From Saccharum officinarum (taxonomy: Eukaryota > Streptophyta > Magnoliopsida > Poales > Poaceae), in assembly GCA_020631735.1 (NCBI GenBank), contig CM036160.1, forward strand, positions 2,278,407 to 2,342,406: DNA of 64,000 nt. Reading direction: 5' to 3'. A program made the translations under genes and the position numbers. Within the stretch, counting starts at the first letter, position 1. Each line of letters opens with the position of its first letter. The notes below the pieces were generated by a model that had not been told where the DNA came from, searched no databases, and was given only the letters and a program-made list of their open reading frames with translations. Of this stretch, positions 1-10,600 are shown in pieces.

Positions 1-909
1 AGTCACGCCGGCGTGCGTGCCCATGACCTTGCCGCCGGTGATGGCCGCGTCGCCACCCATTGCTGGCACTGGCACTCCAAAGAACGCTGGAGGCGCCGCA
101 CGGACGACGACCACGGGAGCAGGTGCCTGGCGGACGACGGCGGGAGCGCGCTGGACGGGAGGCGCAGCGTGGACGACCACGGGAGCACGAGGCGCGGGGT
201 CGACGATGGCGGGGACGCGTTGGACGGGAGCGCGCTGCTGGGCCCGGGCGGGAGGTGGTGGAGGCGCAGCGGCGCCGGGGCAGAGGAGGACGACGCCGAG
301 GCGGAAGGCGAGGTAGGCGTCGACGGAGGCGTACTGGACCTGGTCGAGCGAGAGGCGCGGCGCGTGCCAGGCGCTCATGGACACCTCCCTGGGCTTGCAG
401 ATCCCGGGGTACCCGAGGAACCGGTCCGCCATCTGCTCGACGGAGGCGTTCCCCATGCCGGCGACGGCGTGGAGCTCCTTCCCGCGCGCGACGTCGAGGC
501 CGTAGTGCTCCCACAGCATGCGCCCGTCGTGCGCGGACCCCGAGCCGACGAAGGTGACCCTGGGGTCGGCGACGAACCGGCGCAGCGCCTCCGGGACGGC
601 GTCGGCGCGGGCGAGGTGGAACACGAGGCAGCGGTGTCCGACGCAGAGCTGGAGCGTGGCGGGGACGGGGGTGTCGCCACGGAGCGGGGCGCGGGTCGGG
701 GTCCACTGCACGCCGAGGCCGACGATGAGGCGGCCCCGGTAGAGGAGGCTCCCGTGGAGCCAGCGTGTGGTGGCGACCCAGCGCCGCACGTCGGCGGGCC
801 GCGCCGTCGCCAGCGCCGCGAGCCGCTCGTCGTAGACGCAGACCGTGTAGGCGTCGTGGTAGGGAGTCGTGCGGCGGAGGCGCGTGGAGACGGGGATCGC
901 GTCGTCCAT
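1..909 (-). CDS. Werner-like 3'-5' exonuclease domain protein, 3' end cut by window edge
   Basis: Reading leftwards from an ATG at 909-907 in a strong context (gccgccATGG) the frame is open to the window edge, 303 codons without a stop. Residues about 60-205 carry the DnaQ-like (DEDD) fold of WRN-type exonucleases, a family expanded in grasses. The Exo II region is VTFVGSGSAHDGRML (Asp128) and Exo III is LDQVQYASVDAYLAFRLG (Tyr193, Asp197). The Exo I segment reads IVGLGVQW, so the usual Asp-x-Glu pair is Gly66-x-Gln68. Known family members trim 3' DNA or RNA ends using two metals held by these acids, so this copy is probably inactive or altered. After residue 210 follows a Pro/Ala/Val-rich tail with RAPV-type repeats. 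A run of TAAATAAATAAAT about 110-125 bp upstream of the start could serve as a TATA region. Codons are extremely GC-rich, as in many grass genes. Family call firm; activity inferred. Confidence 0.85.
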   Translation of the reverse strand, partial: MDDAIPVSTRLRRTTPYHDAYTVCVYDERLAALATARPADVRRWVATTRWLHGSLLYRGRLIVGLGVQWTPTRAPLRGDTPVPATLQLCVGHRCLVFHLARADAVPEALRRFVADPRVTFVGSGSAHDGRMLWEHYGLDVARGKELHAVAGMGNASVEQMADRFLGYPGICKPREVSMSAWHAPRLSLDQVQYASVDAYLAFRLGVVLLCPGAAAPPPPPARAQQRAPVQRVPAIVDPAPRAPVVVHAAPPVQRAPAVVRQAPAPVVVVRAAPPAFFGVPVPAMGGDAAITGGKVMGTHAGVT

Positions 910-1067
910 GGCGGCGGCGGCGGGGGTTTCTTTCTTGGGGTTGGGGTTTTGGACGGGGAAGAAGGGCTCAAGGGGAATAACGAGAGAGGATCAGAGGAAA
1001 AAAGACAGATTATGATCAATTTATTTATTTATTTAAATCAAGTCAGACTAAGTCGGTTGGGGAGGAG

Positions 1068-2938
1068 TACTAAATTTATGATTCCTTTTACTACATGTAT
1101 GGCGGTTTTATCGTAATTTTTTTCGGATTTCCTATCCAGACTTTTGGTTACCAATCTGACTTAGGGTGTGTTTAGTTCCCTATTTCACATAAAAAATTTT
1201 GAGTTTTGTCTCGTAATTTTACAGAATGGAACTAGACACCATGCAAAATTTTGACAAAAAGGTATTCATTCTCCATTTTGGATTTTGGCCTCAAAAGGCA
1301 AAAAAAAAAAGCCAAAAAGCCCTCACCCACCCTATGAAAAATTTGGCATTTTAGATGGAACTAAACACACCCATGAAAATTTTGGTATTTTATATTTCAT
1401 CATCCCAAAGTAGTTGGTATTTTGCATTTTGTATTTCATGGGAAACTAAACATAGCCTTAGTAAAAATCATAAATCTGCCTCTTAAAAATCATAAATCAG
1501 CCACATAAATCATAAATCAGGACAATTCCGATTGATGTTGATTGTCGGAGACGACGCATGGTTCTTGCAAATCCCAAAGACCATAGTGGACAAGAACCAT
1601 CCTCCAAGAACAACCATCCTCCAAGACTTGCACAGGGAAGATATCCTCGTGCTATTCCATCGGAGGCAATAGTCGTCAGTTTTAAATACTTTGTGTAATG
1701 GCTACGCGTATTGTTCACCCATGTAGGGAATAAATTCTAATTCTTCTTGCAGATCAGGAGTACAAAGAAACATGAAATTAGAGTCTCTTGTTTTCAATGG
1801 AAATTCAAAAAAAATCAGTGTCAAAATTTCAGTCTAAAAAAATCAAGAATTCAAATAGCTGTTTGAAAACATCCAGATATAAGTTTGACAACATCGAGAA
1901 TTCATGTGCAACACCCGATATACTTTTGAAACATCCAGATACAATATTCGAAACATATATACGAAGGTAGATGAAACACTTGAAACATGCGTCTAAAACA
2001 CTTGTAAAAACACCTGAAAATACTTGAAAACCATTGCAAAACATAAGCAACATCCAAATAAAACACTTACAACATTGTGTGAAACATATGCAATATCTAG
2101 ATAAACACACTTGCAACATGCGTCTGAAAAACAGATGAAACATTATAAATAAAATCTTGCAATATACGTGTACAACAATTGCAACATATGCAACATCCCG
2201 ATCTACTTTTACAACATTCATATGAAACACTTGCAACATACTTATGGAACATCTGAAACACTTGAAACATACTCTTGAAACATGTGTGGTTCGCCCTTCT
2301 TCCGAACGACGCAAAGCAGACTGGGGAACGACCGGTTCCGACCAGCCGGTGGCCAAGGATGGTGGCGCGACCTGGCAGCGGCCAGTTGCGCCTCTCCTAG
2401 CCGCCTGGCCACACGCGGTGGCCAGCTCCTGCGCGGCGCTGAGTGAACGCGGAGGAGAGGGAGGAAGGTGGCCGCTAGCGCTCGGATGTGGCGGAGATAG
2501 AGGACGGAGGAGGGCGAGGGGGAGGCGGAGAGGGCGGCGCCTGGAGCGGCGTGGAGAGGAGTGGGGCTCAGTGGTCGGTGCGGGCATCGCGGCACAACGA
2601 GCGATTGGGCGAGAGGAAGAAAACTACGTTCGTTGTTTTTAGATGGACTGTGAGGGGAGCAGGCCAGGCTGGTCCGCAGGCCCAGGAAGTCAGCGTCCGA
2701 GCGGACGGACGGCCTAACTGAAGCATTACCGAATTTATATAAGTTTTTGAAGATATATGTTTTTAATCAATTTATCTATATCATTACTTCCATGTTACTA
2801 TCATGTCTTATGTATTTATCTAGTGTTCTGAATGACATCAAATCAAATTTGGGTAACTTATTATTCTTTTGTATTTCTGGTTTCTATCAGTTCAGTTCTA
2901 GATTGATGATGATTGTTGGAGACAAGGCATGGTTCTTG
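1068..2938. repeat. Dispersed duplicated block, copy A
   Basis: This stretch (minus the MITE at 1164-1457) is nearly the same as 54757-54898 joined to 59702-61132, with scattered substitutions and small indels. It begins at TACTAAATTTA in both copies. It holds an A-rich part full of GAAACA/GCAACAT-type motifs (about 1900-2290), then a GC-rich part (2290-2730) and an AT-rich part. The copies differ by clean insertions: a MITE in this one, a Helitron and an LTR element in the other. Open frames inside it are short and not conserved between the copies, so I call no gene. It may be an old non-autonomous DNA transposon. Confidence 0.75.
1164..1457. mobile_element. Tourist/PIF-Harbinger-like MITE, TSD TTA
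   Basis: A 294-bp element flanked by TTA at 1161-1163 and 1458-1460. The left end is GGGTGTGTTTAGTTCCC and the right end, reverse-complemented, is GGCTATGTTTAGTTTCCC, giving terminal inverted repeats. There is no coding capacity. The block copy at about 54844-54860 lacks the element and reads ...ctgac-taa-gtaaaaatc, which is an empty site and confirms the insertion and its 3-bp target. Confidence 0.85.
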
Positions 2939-2971
2939 CAAAATCCCAAAGACCATAGTGGACAAGAACGT
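1531..2971. repeat. Pair of ~65-bp direct repeats (1531-1597 and 2904-2971)
   Basis: Both ends carry GATTGATG-TGATTGT-GGAGAC-like sequence followed by GCATGGTTCTTGCAAA and then CCCAAAGACCATAGTGG. The repeats bracket the GAAACA-rich and GC-rich parts of block copy A. In copy B the right-hand repeat is cut at 61132 by an LTR element. They may be the ends of the original mobile unit or an old local duplication. Confidence 0.6.
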
Positions 2972-4056
2972 CGAGACTAGAGTGTCGACATGGTGGAGCT
3001 CTAATTAAGGTGTTCAAGAGTCGCTAGTTGTTGTAGTTCGCCCCCAGCAGTACGGACTCTGCTGATGCACTATACAAAATCGTCATCAATTTTTAGCATC
3101 AAATTAATGGGATTCATATTTTAGTGAACAATTGTCGGATTGTATGCCATTTGGAAAATTACTCCATTATTATACTGTTGATGCTGGCATATTGTTTGGT
3201 CTAGGTAGCATCATGTGGTAAGCGGCTCTAAAATCTAACCAGGAGCTGAGGAGCTTCAAGAAGCTAGTTATTGTCGTAATCTAGTGTGTTCTAGCTATTT
3301 GCCTATTTTTCTCGGGCTCTATCAATGGCATGCCGCATGCTAGCTGCAATGCGTAGTTTGCTAGTGGACACTTACGACTCTTTACGAAACTCACAATTAC
3401 ATCTTATAATAATCGAACAAGATAATATTCCAAAACAAGTAGGCAGTACTCTAAATCAATAAGATACTACTCCAAATAAGAAAAAATATTACTATATAAT
3501 TGTGTCTAGATTGAGCAAAATATTTTTTTTTAAAAAATACACCACTAGAATCATTAGTTTTAGGTTGAAAAACTCAAAACAACTTTATTTTAACGGTTTG
3601 GCCGATCTTAGCACAGCCAGAATATTAAAGTTCTCCCAGTGAGGTGGGGTTCTCCTAGTATTTTGGCATTCAAAATTTAATACAAATTTTTCCTACTAAA
3701 TGCCTCTTGGTGAGATTCCCATGTACTATGACGAGTGGTAGTGTTTTATTACTGCTTAAAAACACTAAGAGAATTCCATCATTTTGGTAGTGTAGAGCAA
3801 CTCGCTCAATTAGCTTTGCTAAAATTAGTAGCCAAATTTCATTGTTAATAGAAAACTCCTTAAAAAGGAAAACAATCCACAACAACCTTGCTATATATTT
3901 TACAAAGTGGATAGCGAGCACGCGTGGTTGGCTTTCTATAACCACCGAAAATCAAGGGATATTCAGCTTCTTATTTTACAAAGTCGGATGGCACATCTAT
4001 TGGAGCCTACGTTTTGCTATACAAATTCTAACATTGTCTCCACAATAAGAGTGGCC
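2972..4056. other. Gene-free AT-rich stretch
   Basis: Low-complexity AT-rich DNA with many stops in all frames. The longest open frames are short and without recognisable domains. No gene, RNA or clear repeat boundary is seen. Confidence 0.5.
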
Positions 4057-4222
4057 AAGCTAGCACATGTTGTTGGCTGCCTAAAAAACACACGAATTTC
4101 AACAGCCAAAAAAAATCATGTGTTTTAGGAGAAGCTAGCACATGGTTGTTGGCTACCTAAATATCACACAAATTATAACAGGAAAAAAACCATGTGTTTT
4201 AGGAGAAGCTAGCACACAAATT
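4057..4222. repeat. Tandem repeat, two ~75-bp units plus a partial third
   Basis: Units begin AAGCTAGCACA at 4057, 4132 and 4206. The first two continue through a GTTGGCT-CCTAAA segment and end ATGTGTTTTAGGAG. The third unit breaks off after about 17 bases. Units differ by several substitutions, so the array is not recent. Confidence 0.75.
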
Positions 4223-4513
4223 CCATTAGACAAAAAAGGCCCACACAGACCAGATCTATCGTTCTTGTTAGATATAAGTTCTGTGCAATTGAAAAGCCCA
4301 ATAACTAAGATGAAAGAGAGAGGCCCACTAAACGTGTAGCAGGCCATAATCCCAACAAACAGGAATAAACGTTGGACTGGAATTAGCGCATAGAATCAAG
4401 CGGGTTATAACTTTTAGTCGATTTTACTACTATTGGATGGCATTTTACTACTTCGGGAATTTCCTGGAACAAAATTTTGGGATGGACCTCCACTACCGGC
4501 ACGTTGAATATTA

Positions 4514-4770
4514 CTCCCTCCGTCTCTGAAAGAATCAATTTCTAGAGTTGTTCTAAGTCAAACTTTTCAAACTTTGACCGAATTTATAGGAAAAAGCATC
4601 AAGATTTATGATATCAAACTAGTATCATTAAATGTATCTTAGAATATATTTTCATAATACGCCCATTTCATGTCATAGATGTTGCTATTCTTTTCTATAA
4701 AGTTGGTCAAACTTCAAAAAGTTTGACTGGCACGGATTCTAGGAATTGATTTTTTGAGAGACGGAGGGAG
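4514..4770. mobile_element. Stowaway MITE (Tc1/mariner type), TSD TA
   Basis: 257 bp with terminal inverted repeats CTCCCTCCGTCTC and GAGACGGAGGGAG, flanked by TA at 4512-4513 and 4771-4772. This is the classic grass Stowaway signature. Subterminal regions around TTTGACC and GGTCAAA are also inverted. No coding sequence. Confidence 0.95.
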
Positions 4771-4866
4771 TATTCAACATCTAGCACGTGGATTAGCCTC
4801 ATCCAAAGAAAGAGAAAAAAAAGGTTTTTCTCCTCCAAATTTTCTTCCTCCACTCATAATCGTCTA

Positions 4867-5159
4867 CTCCCTCCGTCCTGGAACAGAGTACGTTCTGCCA
4901 TTTGAGAAGTGTCCCCAAATATAGTGCATTGAGGGAACAAAAAAATAAAATTTACTTAAATAATGTTGTACAGGAGACAAAGTAATTGAGTGCTTACCAT
5001 ATTTTCTATAAGGAACTTAGATTCCACCCTTTAATCATACGGAATACGATCAGATTTTAATAGATTAGGGAGTTACATGAGGGGTACATTTGTCTATTAT
5101 CTGCTCTCTTATTTTGTCTGATAATAGCCACAATGCATTGTATTCCAGGACGGAGGGAG
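4867..5159. mobile_element. Second Stowaway-like MITE
   Basis: Left end CTCCCTCCGTCCTGGAA and right end TTCCAGGACGGAGGGAG are perfect inverted repeats. The left flank is TA; the right flank reads TG, so one target copy has mutated. Non-coding. Confidence 0.9.
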
Positions 5160-5194
5160 TGTAGGATAGCGTGTGCATATATTCTGAGTTTTAA

Positions 5195-6440
5195 AAAGGA
5201 AAAAGTCATTTTAGTCCCTGAACTATTGCTCAAGACTCAATTTCATCCCTGAACTTTCAAATTAGCTGTTTTAGTACTTCAACTTTATTTTTAGGCTTAG
5301 TTTCATCCCAGAGCTATCAAAATGACCATTTCAGTTCTTAAACTTTGCATTTTGTGCTTCACTTAATAATCCATGAACTATTAAATTGCAATTTTGTCCT
5401 CAAACTTTTATTTTCAGCTCAACTTCATCCCTCTCCCTACATGGAATGATGTATTGTCGCGCCTAGTCAGCTCCAGCATCACCAACAATTCAAAATAATA
5501 AAATAATATTCATCTAAAAACTCTTTATCAACCATTAATAATTCTAAATTGTAATTTTTAATGTTACCTTGTAATGGTAGCCTACTACATTGTTTTTGTG
5601 GGGAGCAATTACAGGTGCTATGAATGCTATTTACTATCTTATAAGAACACATGGATAAATTAAAATAAGAGGATATCTAAAATATTTCCTTACTACTTCT
5701 AGCGTTAGGCTCAACTAATAACACAGATACCAAATAATATTTTTGTCCATAGGTGTTTTAAAATATGAATATACATGCAGAAAGTATGCTATCCGATTCG
5801 GTAGCTGGGATGATGTTGACAATGGAATCTAACAATGATTGTCCATCTCAAATCGCAGGTGGTGCTGGAGCTGACAAGGCACTACAAGGCAATGCTGGCT
5901 GTTTGGATTCAAGGACTAAAGTCACATCGGACGTTTGGATACTAATTAGGAGGACTAAACATGAGCTAATTAGCAAACTCATTGCACAGATGGAGACTAA
6001 TTTGCGAGACGAATCTATTAAACCTAATTAATCCATCATTAGCACATGTTTACTGTAGCACCACATTGTCAAATCATGGACTAGTTAGACTTAATAGATT
6101 TTTGTCTCGTAAATTAGTCTCAATCTGTGTAATTAGTTTTGTAATTAGTCTATGTTTAATACTCTAAATTAGTATCTAAACATCCGAAGTGACAGGGGAG
6201 TAGTCCTTGGAACCAAACGTGCCCTCAATGTTGGACAACGTGCGAAGTTGAGTAAAAAAGAAAGTTTATGGACTAAAATGCACTTTGATAATTTGTTGAT
6301 GAAATTGTTTCTAAAATACGAACTTTAAGGACTAAATCGATCACTTCAGTAGTTCGGGGAAGAAACTGAGCTCAAAAGAATGGTCATTTTGAAAATGTAG
6401 AGATCAAACTGAGCCTTTTTGCAACCAAAATGAGTATATT
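5195..6440. mobile_element. Degenerate non-autonomous DNA element with long inverted arms
   Basis: The left arm repeats the pattern TTTAGTCCCTGAACT and TTTCATCCCTGAACTTT. The right arm, read on the other strand, repeats TTTAGTCCTTAAAGTTC and TTTCTTCCCCGAACTAC. Arms of this kind are common in grass MULE-like or foldback elements. Exact ends and target duplication are not clear. A MITE (5897-6223) is nested inside. Confidence 0.4.
5897..6223. mobile_element. Nested MITE with TTTGG-type inverted repeats
   Basis: The left end GGCTGTTTGGATTCAAGG matches the reverse complement of the right end, GGCACGTTTGGTTCCAAGG. The inside is AT-rich, with AATTAG and TTAATTAATCC motifs typical of short grass MITEs. 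It sits inside the inverted-arm element. Target duplication uncertain (caatg appears on both sides). Confidence 0.65.
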
Positions 6441-6593
6441 CGGCCTTTTGATTAAAAAGTAACAAGCTCCACTAAAATAGATGCATTTAAGTGTGTAAAT
6501 GAGCAGTATAACATATTTTTTTTGGAATGAACTAATGAATTTTACAGGTCAATCTAGTTCACGCTCTGCGGCCCTGAGTAGACCCAGAACATA

Positions 6594-6736
6594 CTCCCTT
6601 TTTCCAAGTTATAAATCGTTTTGACCTTTTTGTTATCAATTTTATTATATATCTAGATATAATAATATATCTAGATAGGTAGAAAAATAGATGAATCTAA
6701 AAAATCAAATTGACTTATAGTTTGGAATGCCGAGAG
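6594..6736. mobile_element. Short Stowaway-like MITE
   Basis: 143 bp flanked by TA at 6592-6593 and 6737-6738. Left end CTCCCTTTTTCCAAGTTATA; the right end reverse-complemented reads CTCTCGGCATTCCAAACTAT, a diverged inverted repeat. Non-coding. Confidence 0.65.
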
Positions 6737-6876
6737 TATCTAATAACTCCTGCAACGAACAGAAAGATTTGAAATGAACAACAAAACCGTACAACTAGGA
6801 GAATATTCCTAATCGCAACCACTGCCGTTATTATGACATGATATCTGCAGCCGCAACGCAGAAAAATAAAAACCGA

Positions 6877-7120
6877 GGGTGTGTTCACTTCGCGAAAAGT
6901 AGCTGAAAAGTTACTGTAGCACTTTTCGTTGTTATTTGGTAAAATTTGTCCAACTATGGATTAATTAGACTCAAAAGATTCGTTTCGAACTTTACAGACA
7001 AACTATGCAATTAGTTATCTTTTTTACCTACGTTTAATGCTCCATGCATGCGTCGAAAGATTTGATGTGATGTGTGTAAGAGGAAATATTTTGGGTTGGG
7101 AGGGGGAAGTGAACGCGGCC
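6877..7120. mobile_element. MITE next to the GDSL gene promoter
   Basis: The left end GGGTGTGTTCACTTC pairs with the reverse complement of the right end, GGCCGCGTTCACTTCC. About 244 bp, non-coding, with TTAATTAG motifs inside. It ends about 55 bp upstream of the TATA box of the GDSL gene. The assembly overlap begins at its last base. Confidence 0.7.
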
Positions 7121-7175
7121 CGAATGATTTGGGAAGGCCTTCCCGTATCCCTAGCTAGGGCTAGTTTCTGCAGGA

Positions 7176-7183
7176 TATAAATA
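7176..7183 (+). promoter_or_regulatory. TATA box of the GDSL gene
   Basis: TATAAATA, followed after about 25-35 bp by a likely start of transcription near 7205-7215 and by the ATG at 7553. Without the MITE at 7283-7512 the leader would be about 110 nt. Repeated at 21000-21007 in the overlap copy. Confidence 0.6.
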
Positions 7184-7282
7184 GGAGCAGCGGCAACCCG
7201 TTGAGAGCACGCAGCCAAACTTCTTCGTCTCAGGGGTGTTTGGTTTGAGGAGTTAAAATTTAATAAATACTTCTTTGTCTTA

Positions 7283-7512
7283 GGGGTGTTTGGTTTGAGG
7301 AGTTAAAGTTTAACAAATATTGTAGCACTTTCGTCTTATTTGACAAAAAGTTTCAAATCTTAGATTAATTAGGCTTAATAGATTCGTCTCATAAATTACT
7401 CCTAATTTGTACCGACATGCATGCAATTAGTCTATATTTAGTACTCCATGTAGTTGAGGAAACATTGATGTGATAGGAGTTAAACTTTAACGAAATGAAA
7501 CCAAACAGGCCC
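7283..7512. mobile_element. Tourist-like MITE in the 5' UTR, TSD TTA
   Basis: Flanked by TTA at 7280-7282 and 7513-7515. The left end GGGGTGTTTGGTTTGAGG pairs with a right end rich in AAACCAAACAGGCCC. The first ~50 bases of the element plus its flank (CTTCTTCGTCTCAGGGG...) also occur just before it at 7229-7279, a partial tandem copy. The element separates the TATA box from the start codon. Confidence 0.75.
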
Positions 7513-7552
7513 TTACATCTCCCACATAGGTCGCCACCCAGCGACGACAACA

Positions 7553-7598
7553 ATGAAGCTCCTCGCCGCCGCCTGCTTCGTTCTCCTCTTTCTCAATG
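7553..7598 (+). CDS. GDSL-like gene exon 1 (signal peptide)
   Basis: ATG in context caacaATGAAG encodes MKLLAAACFVLLFLN and ends phase 1 before GTAATG. Too short to stand out as an ORF. The start was chosen for its hydrophobic signal peptide and for exact joining to exon 2 in frame. Confidence 0.75.
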
Positions 7599-7690
7599 GT
7601 AATGCTATGCTAGCTTATTGCATTGTCGGTCGTCTACATTATATACACATACAGATCGATAGATTCTGAATGAATTTCTATGCATGTGAT

Positions 7691-10600
7691 TAAGGATGAA
7701 AGCGGAACGGAAATATCCCGAACCGAACCGCACCGTTTTCTAGATTTGACCCGAGCGAATTCGTATTTACGGACAAAATACGGAATACTAAATTCAAATT
7801 CGAAATACGGAATACAAAATTCGAAATCGGAACGAATTCGGTTAAGGCTTTTTTCGACCGATTTCTACATTATATTCGGAGTGACCCGTATTTATAATTC
7901 GGTTTGAACCGAATTTGGTCCAGTACACAAAGGTGCATAACATAGCCACTCAACGGCCCAGCCCAAAACAAGTTGACAACCCTAAATTTTTATCTTGTCC
8001 GGCAGCCTCCTCCCCTCCCTATTCCCTTTCCTGGCGGCTGGAGGCTGGAGCACCGCGCAGACGCGCCGCCGCGAGTCGCGACGCCGCCCCTCAAGGTCTC
8101 CACTCGAGATGCCGCTCTCCAGTCACGAGTGACGCCGTCCCTCCGACTCGCGACGCCGCTCCTCATCTCCACCTGCCAGTGTCGCCGCACCTCATCTCCA
8201 GTCCACTTGCACGCCGCTGTCGCCGAACACGACAGAAGCAGCGCCACCACTCCGCCCGTCGATGGCGCCCGCTGGAGGAGGGGTTTCTGCTCCTGGAACG
8301 AAGGGCAAGAGTAGGAGTAGGACCAAGAGCATGCGCCACCTTCTTCCGCCGCCGGTAGCTCCGATGGCAACGGCAGGTACTGGTTCTGTGGTTCATCTCC
8401 TTCAGTAATCATCAGGCGGATCTAGCCACGGCATACCCTTAGTTAGCATTTTATTTCTGCTTGTGATTGATTTTAGTTAGCATTTAGTTTGCATACGTTT
8501 TTCATCCCGTTCATATTTTTCCTTTACATTGTAAACTGAAGCCAAGGCAGGAACTGTTACCTTGTTTTGCATAAAGTTAGTATCAAATATCAGATGGCAC
8601 ATTTATTTCTGCTATTTGCAATTTTCAATTTCAACTAAATGAGAAAAGAAAAAACACATGTATCTGTTTGTCAGTCTTCAACTTTTGTAGGATTGAGTTA
8701 GCTCATTTCTCTTAAGTCTTAACAATGTTTTCACTTGGCTCTTGGCAGGACAAAGGGGCAAAAGCTCTGCATCTCAAAGTATTAGCACTAGTGGAACTTG
8801 TGAAAGTCCAGCTACAGAAGCATCAATAGCAGCAGCAGTGTCAGTGATGGGTTCTTCTGCTCCAAATGTTGACACCAGTTTTACCGGACCCGCTTGTGCA
8901 CCAGCAACAACCACAACTCCAGCTAATGTTAACGATGATGACCTAGAGGATGCCGAGGATGAAGAGGAGGCTCACCTTTCTGGCAAGAGGTTCAAGAAAT
9001 GCACATCATGGGTCTGGAATTACTTCACCAAGAAAAAGGAGTTTGCACAGGTGGAAGGAAAGGAGGTTGAGGAGATTTGGGGATACTGCAATTTCTCTAG
9101 GTGTGATCAGAGATATATAGCTGAGGGCGTCTGTGGGACAACTGCATTCAAGAACCATTTGAAGTCAAAACACAGTGTTATCAAGGGACAACAACAGCTT
9201 AAAGTTGGTAAGATCCCTGGTTCTGTAACTGCTCAGGTTCAGCCTTTCAAATATGACCCAGAAGTTAGCTTGAAGAAATTGAATTTGGCAATAACCATGC
9301 ATGAATATCCTTTCAACATAGTTGAGCATGAGTATCTTGTTGATTTCATAAAATCTCTCCGTCCTAGCTTTCCGATAAAATCTCGTGTCACTGTTAGGAA
9401 AGAAATGATGGACAAATATATTGAAGAAAAGGAAACTCTATATGCATACTTGAAAACTATGAAGTGCCGCTTTAGTGCAACAATGGATATGTGGACCTCA
9501 TGCCAAAACAAAGGATACATGTGTGTTACAATTCATTGGATAGATGATAGTTGGTGTATGCAAAAGAGAATTATTGGTTTCTTCAATGTAAAAGGTAGGC
9601 ATACTGGTGCAAAGTTGTCTCAGACATTCACTCAAGTTATGGTGAAATGGTACATTGAAAAAAGATTGTTTGCTTTGACTTTGGATAATGCTAGTTCAAA
9701 TGAAGTGGCTGTCAATGATATAATTTCAGATCTTAAAGAGAATGCTAATGGTTCCCTTGTGTGTGATGGGATGTTTTTTCATGTTAGATGTGCTTGCCAT
9801 ATTCTCAATTTGGTTGCTAGATATGGGCTGAAAGTGATTTCAGGAACACTCAGGAAGGTCAAATCACTTGTACTAGCTGTGAAAGGGTCTCCATTGCAGT
9901 GGGAAGAGCTTATGAAATGTGCCACCGAAGCTAGGTTGGATACAAAGAGGGGTATTCAAATGGATGTTTCAATAAGATGGAATTCTACTTATCTAATGCT
10001 GAGAGATGCCTTGTACTACAAGGATGCATTTATTAGGCTAAAGTCTTCAAATCGACTTAGGTATGCCAAGATTTCTCCATCTTCTGATGAATGGGACAAT
10101 GCATTGACAATTTTTGGTTGCTTGAAGAAATTTTATGATCTCAGTGAAATTCTCTCTGGCACTTCACATCCTACTGCAAACTTATTTTATAGAGGTTTTT
10201 GTGATATAAAGGTCTTGCTTGATGACTGGTGCTATAGTACTGATCCTACAATTAGAGAAATGGCAGTCGCTATGAATGCAAAATTTGAGAAATACTGGGA
10301 GCAGTCCAACATTGCTCTAGCTGTAGCCTGTTTTCTTGATCCTAGGTATAAGAAAAGGCTCATAGAATACTACATGAAGAAGTTCCATGGGGTTCATTAT
10401 GAAACTGAACTTGATGAGTTTATTAGTGTGGTAAAGAAACTGTACAACTTTTATGTTACTACTCCTGCTTCTACATCATCAAAGCCAACTAGTGAAGTGG
10501 CTGCACCTGCACCTAGTAACACAGTTGATGTATTAATGGGAAATGTAGACCATGACCTAGAAGAATTCTTATATGATGCAAGCGAACCTGCTATGGCTGA

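Noticed and set aside
13..1116. Long plus-strand open frame of 367 codons
   Set aside because: It is the GC-driven shadow of the minus-strand exonuclease, has low-complexity Gly/Glu/Val content and no domain.
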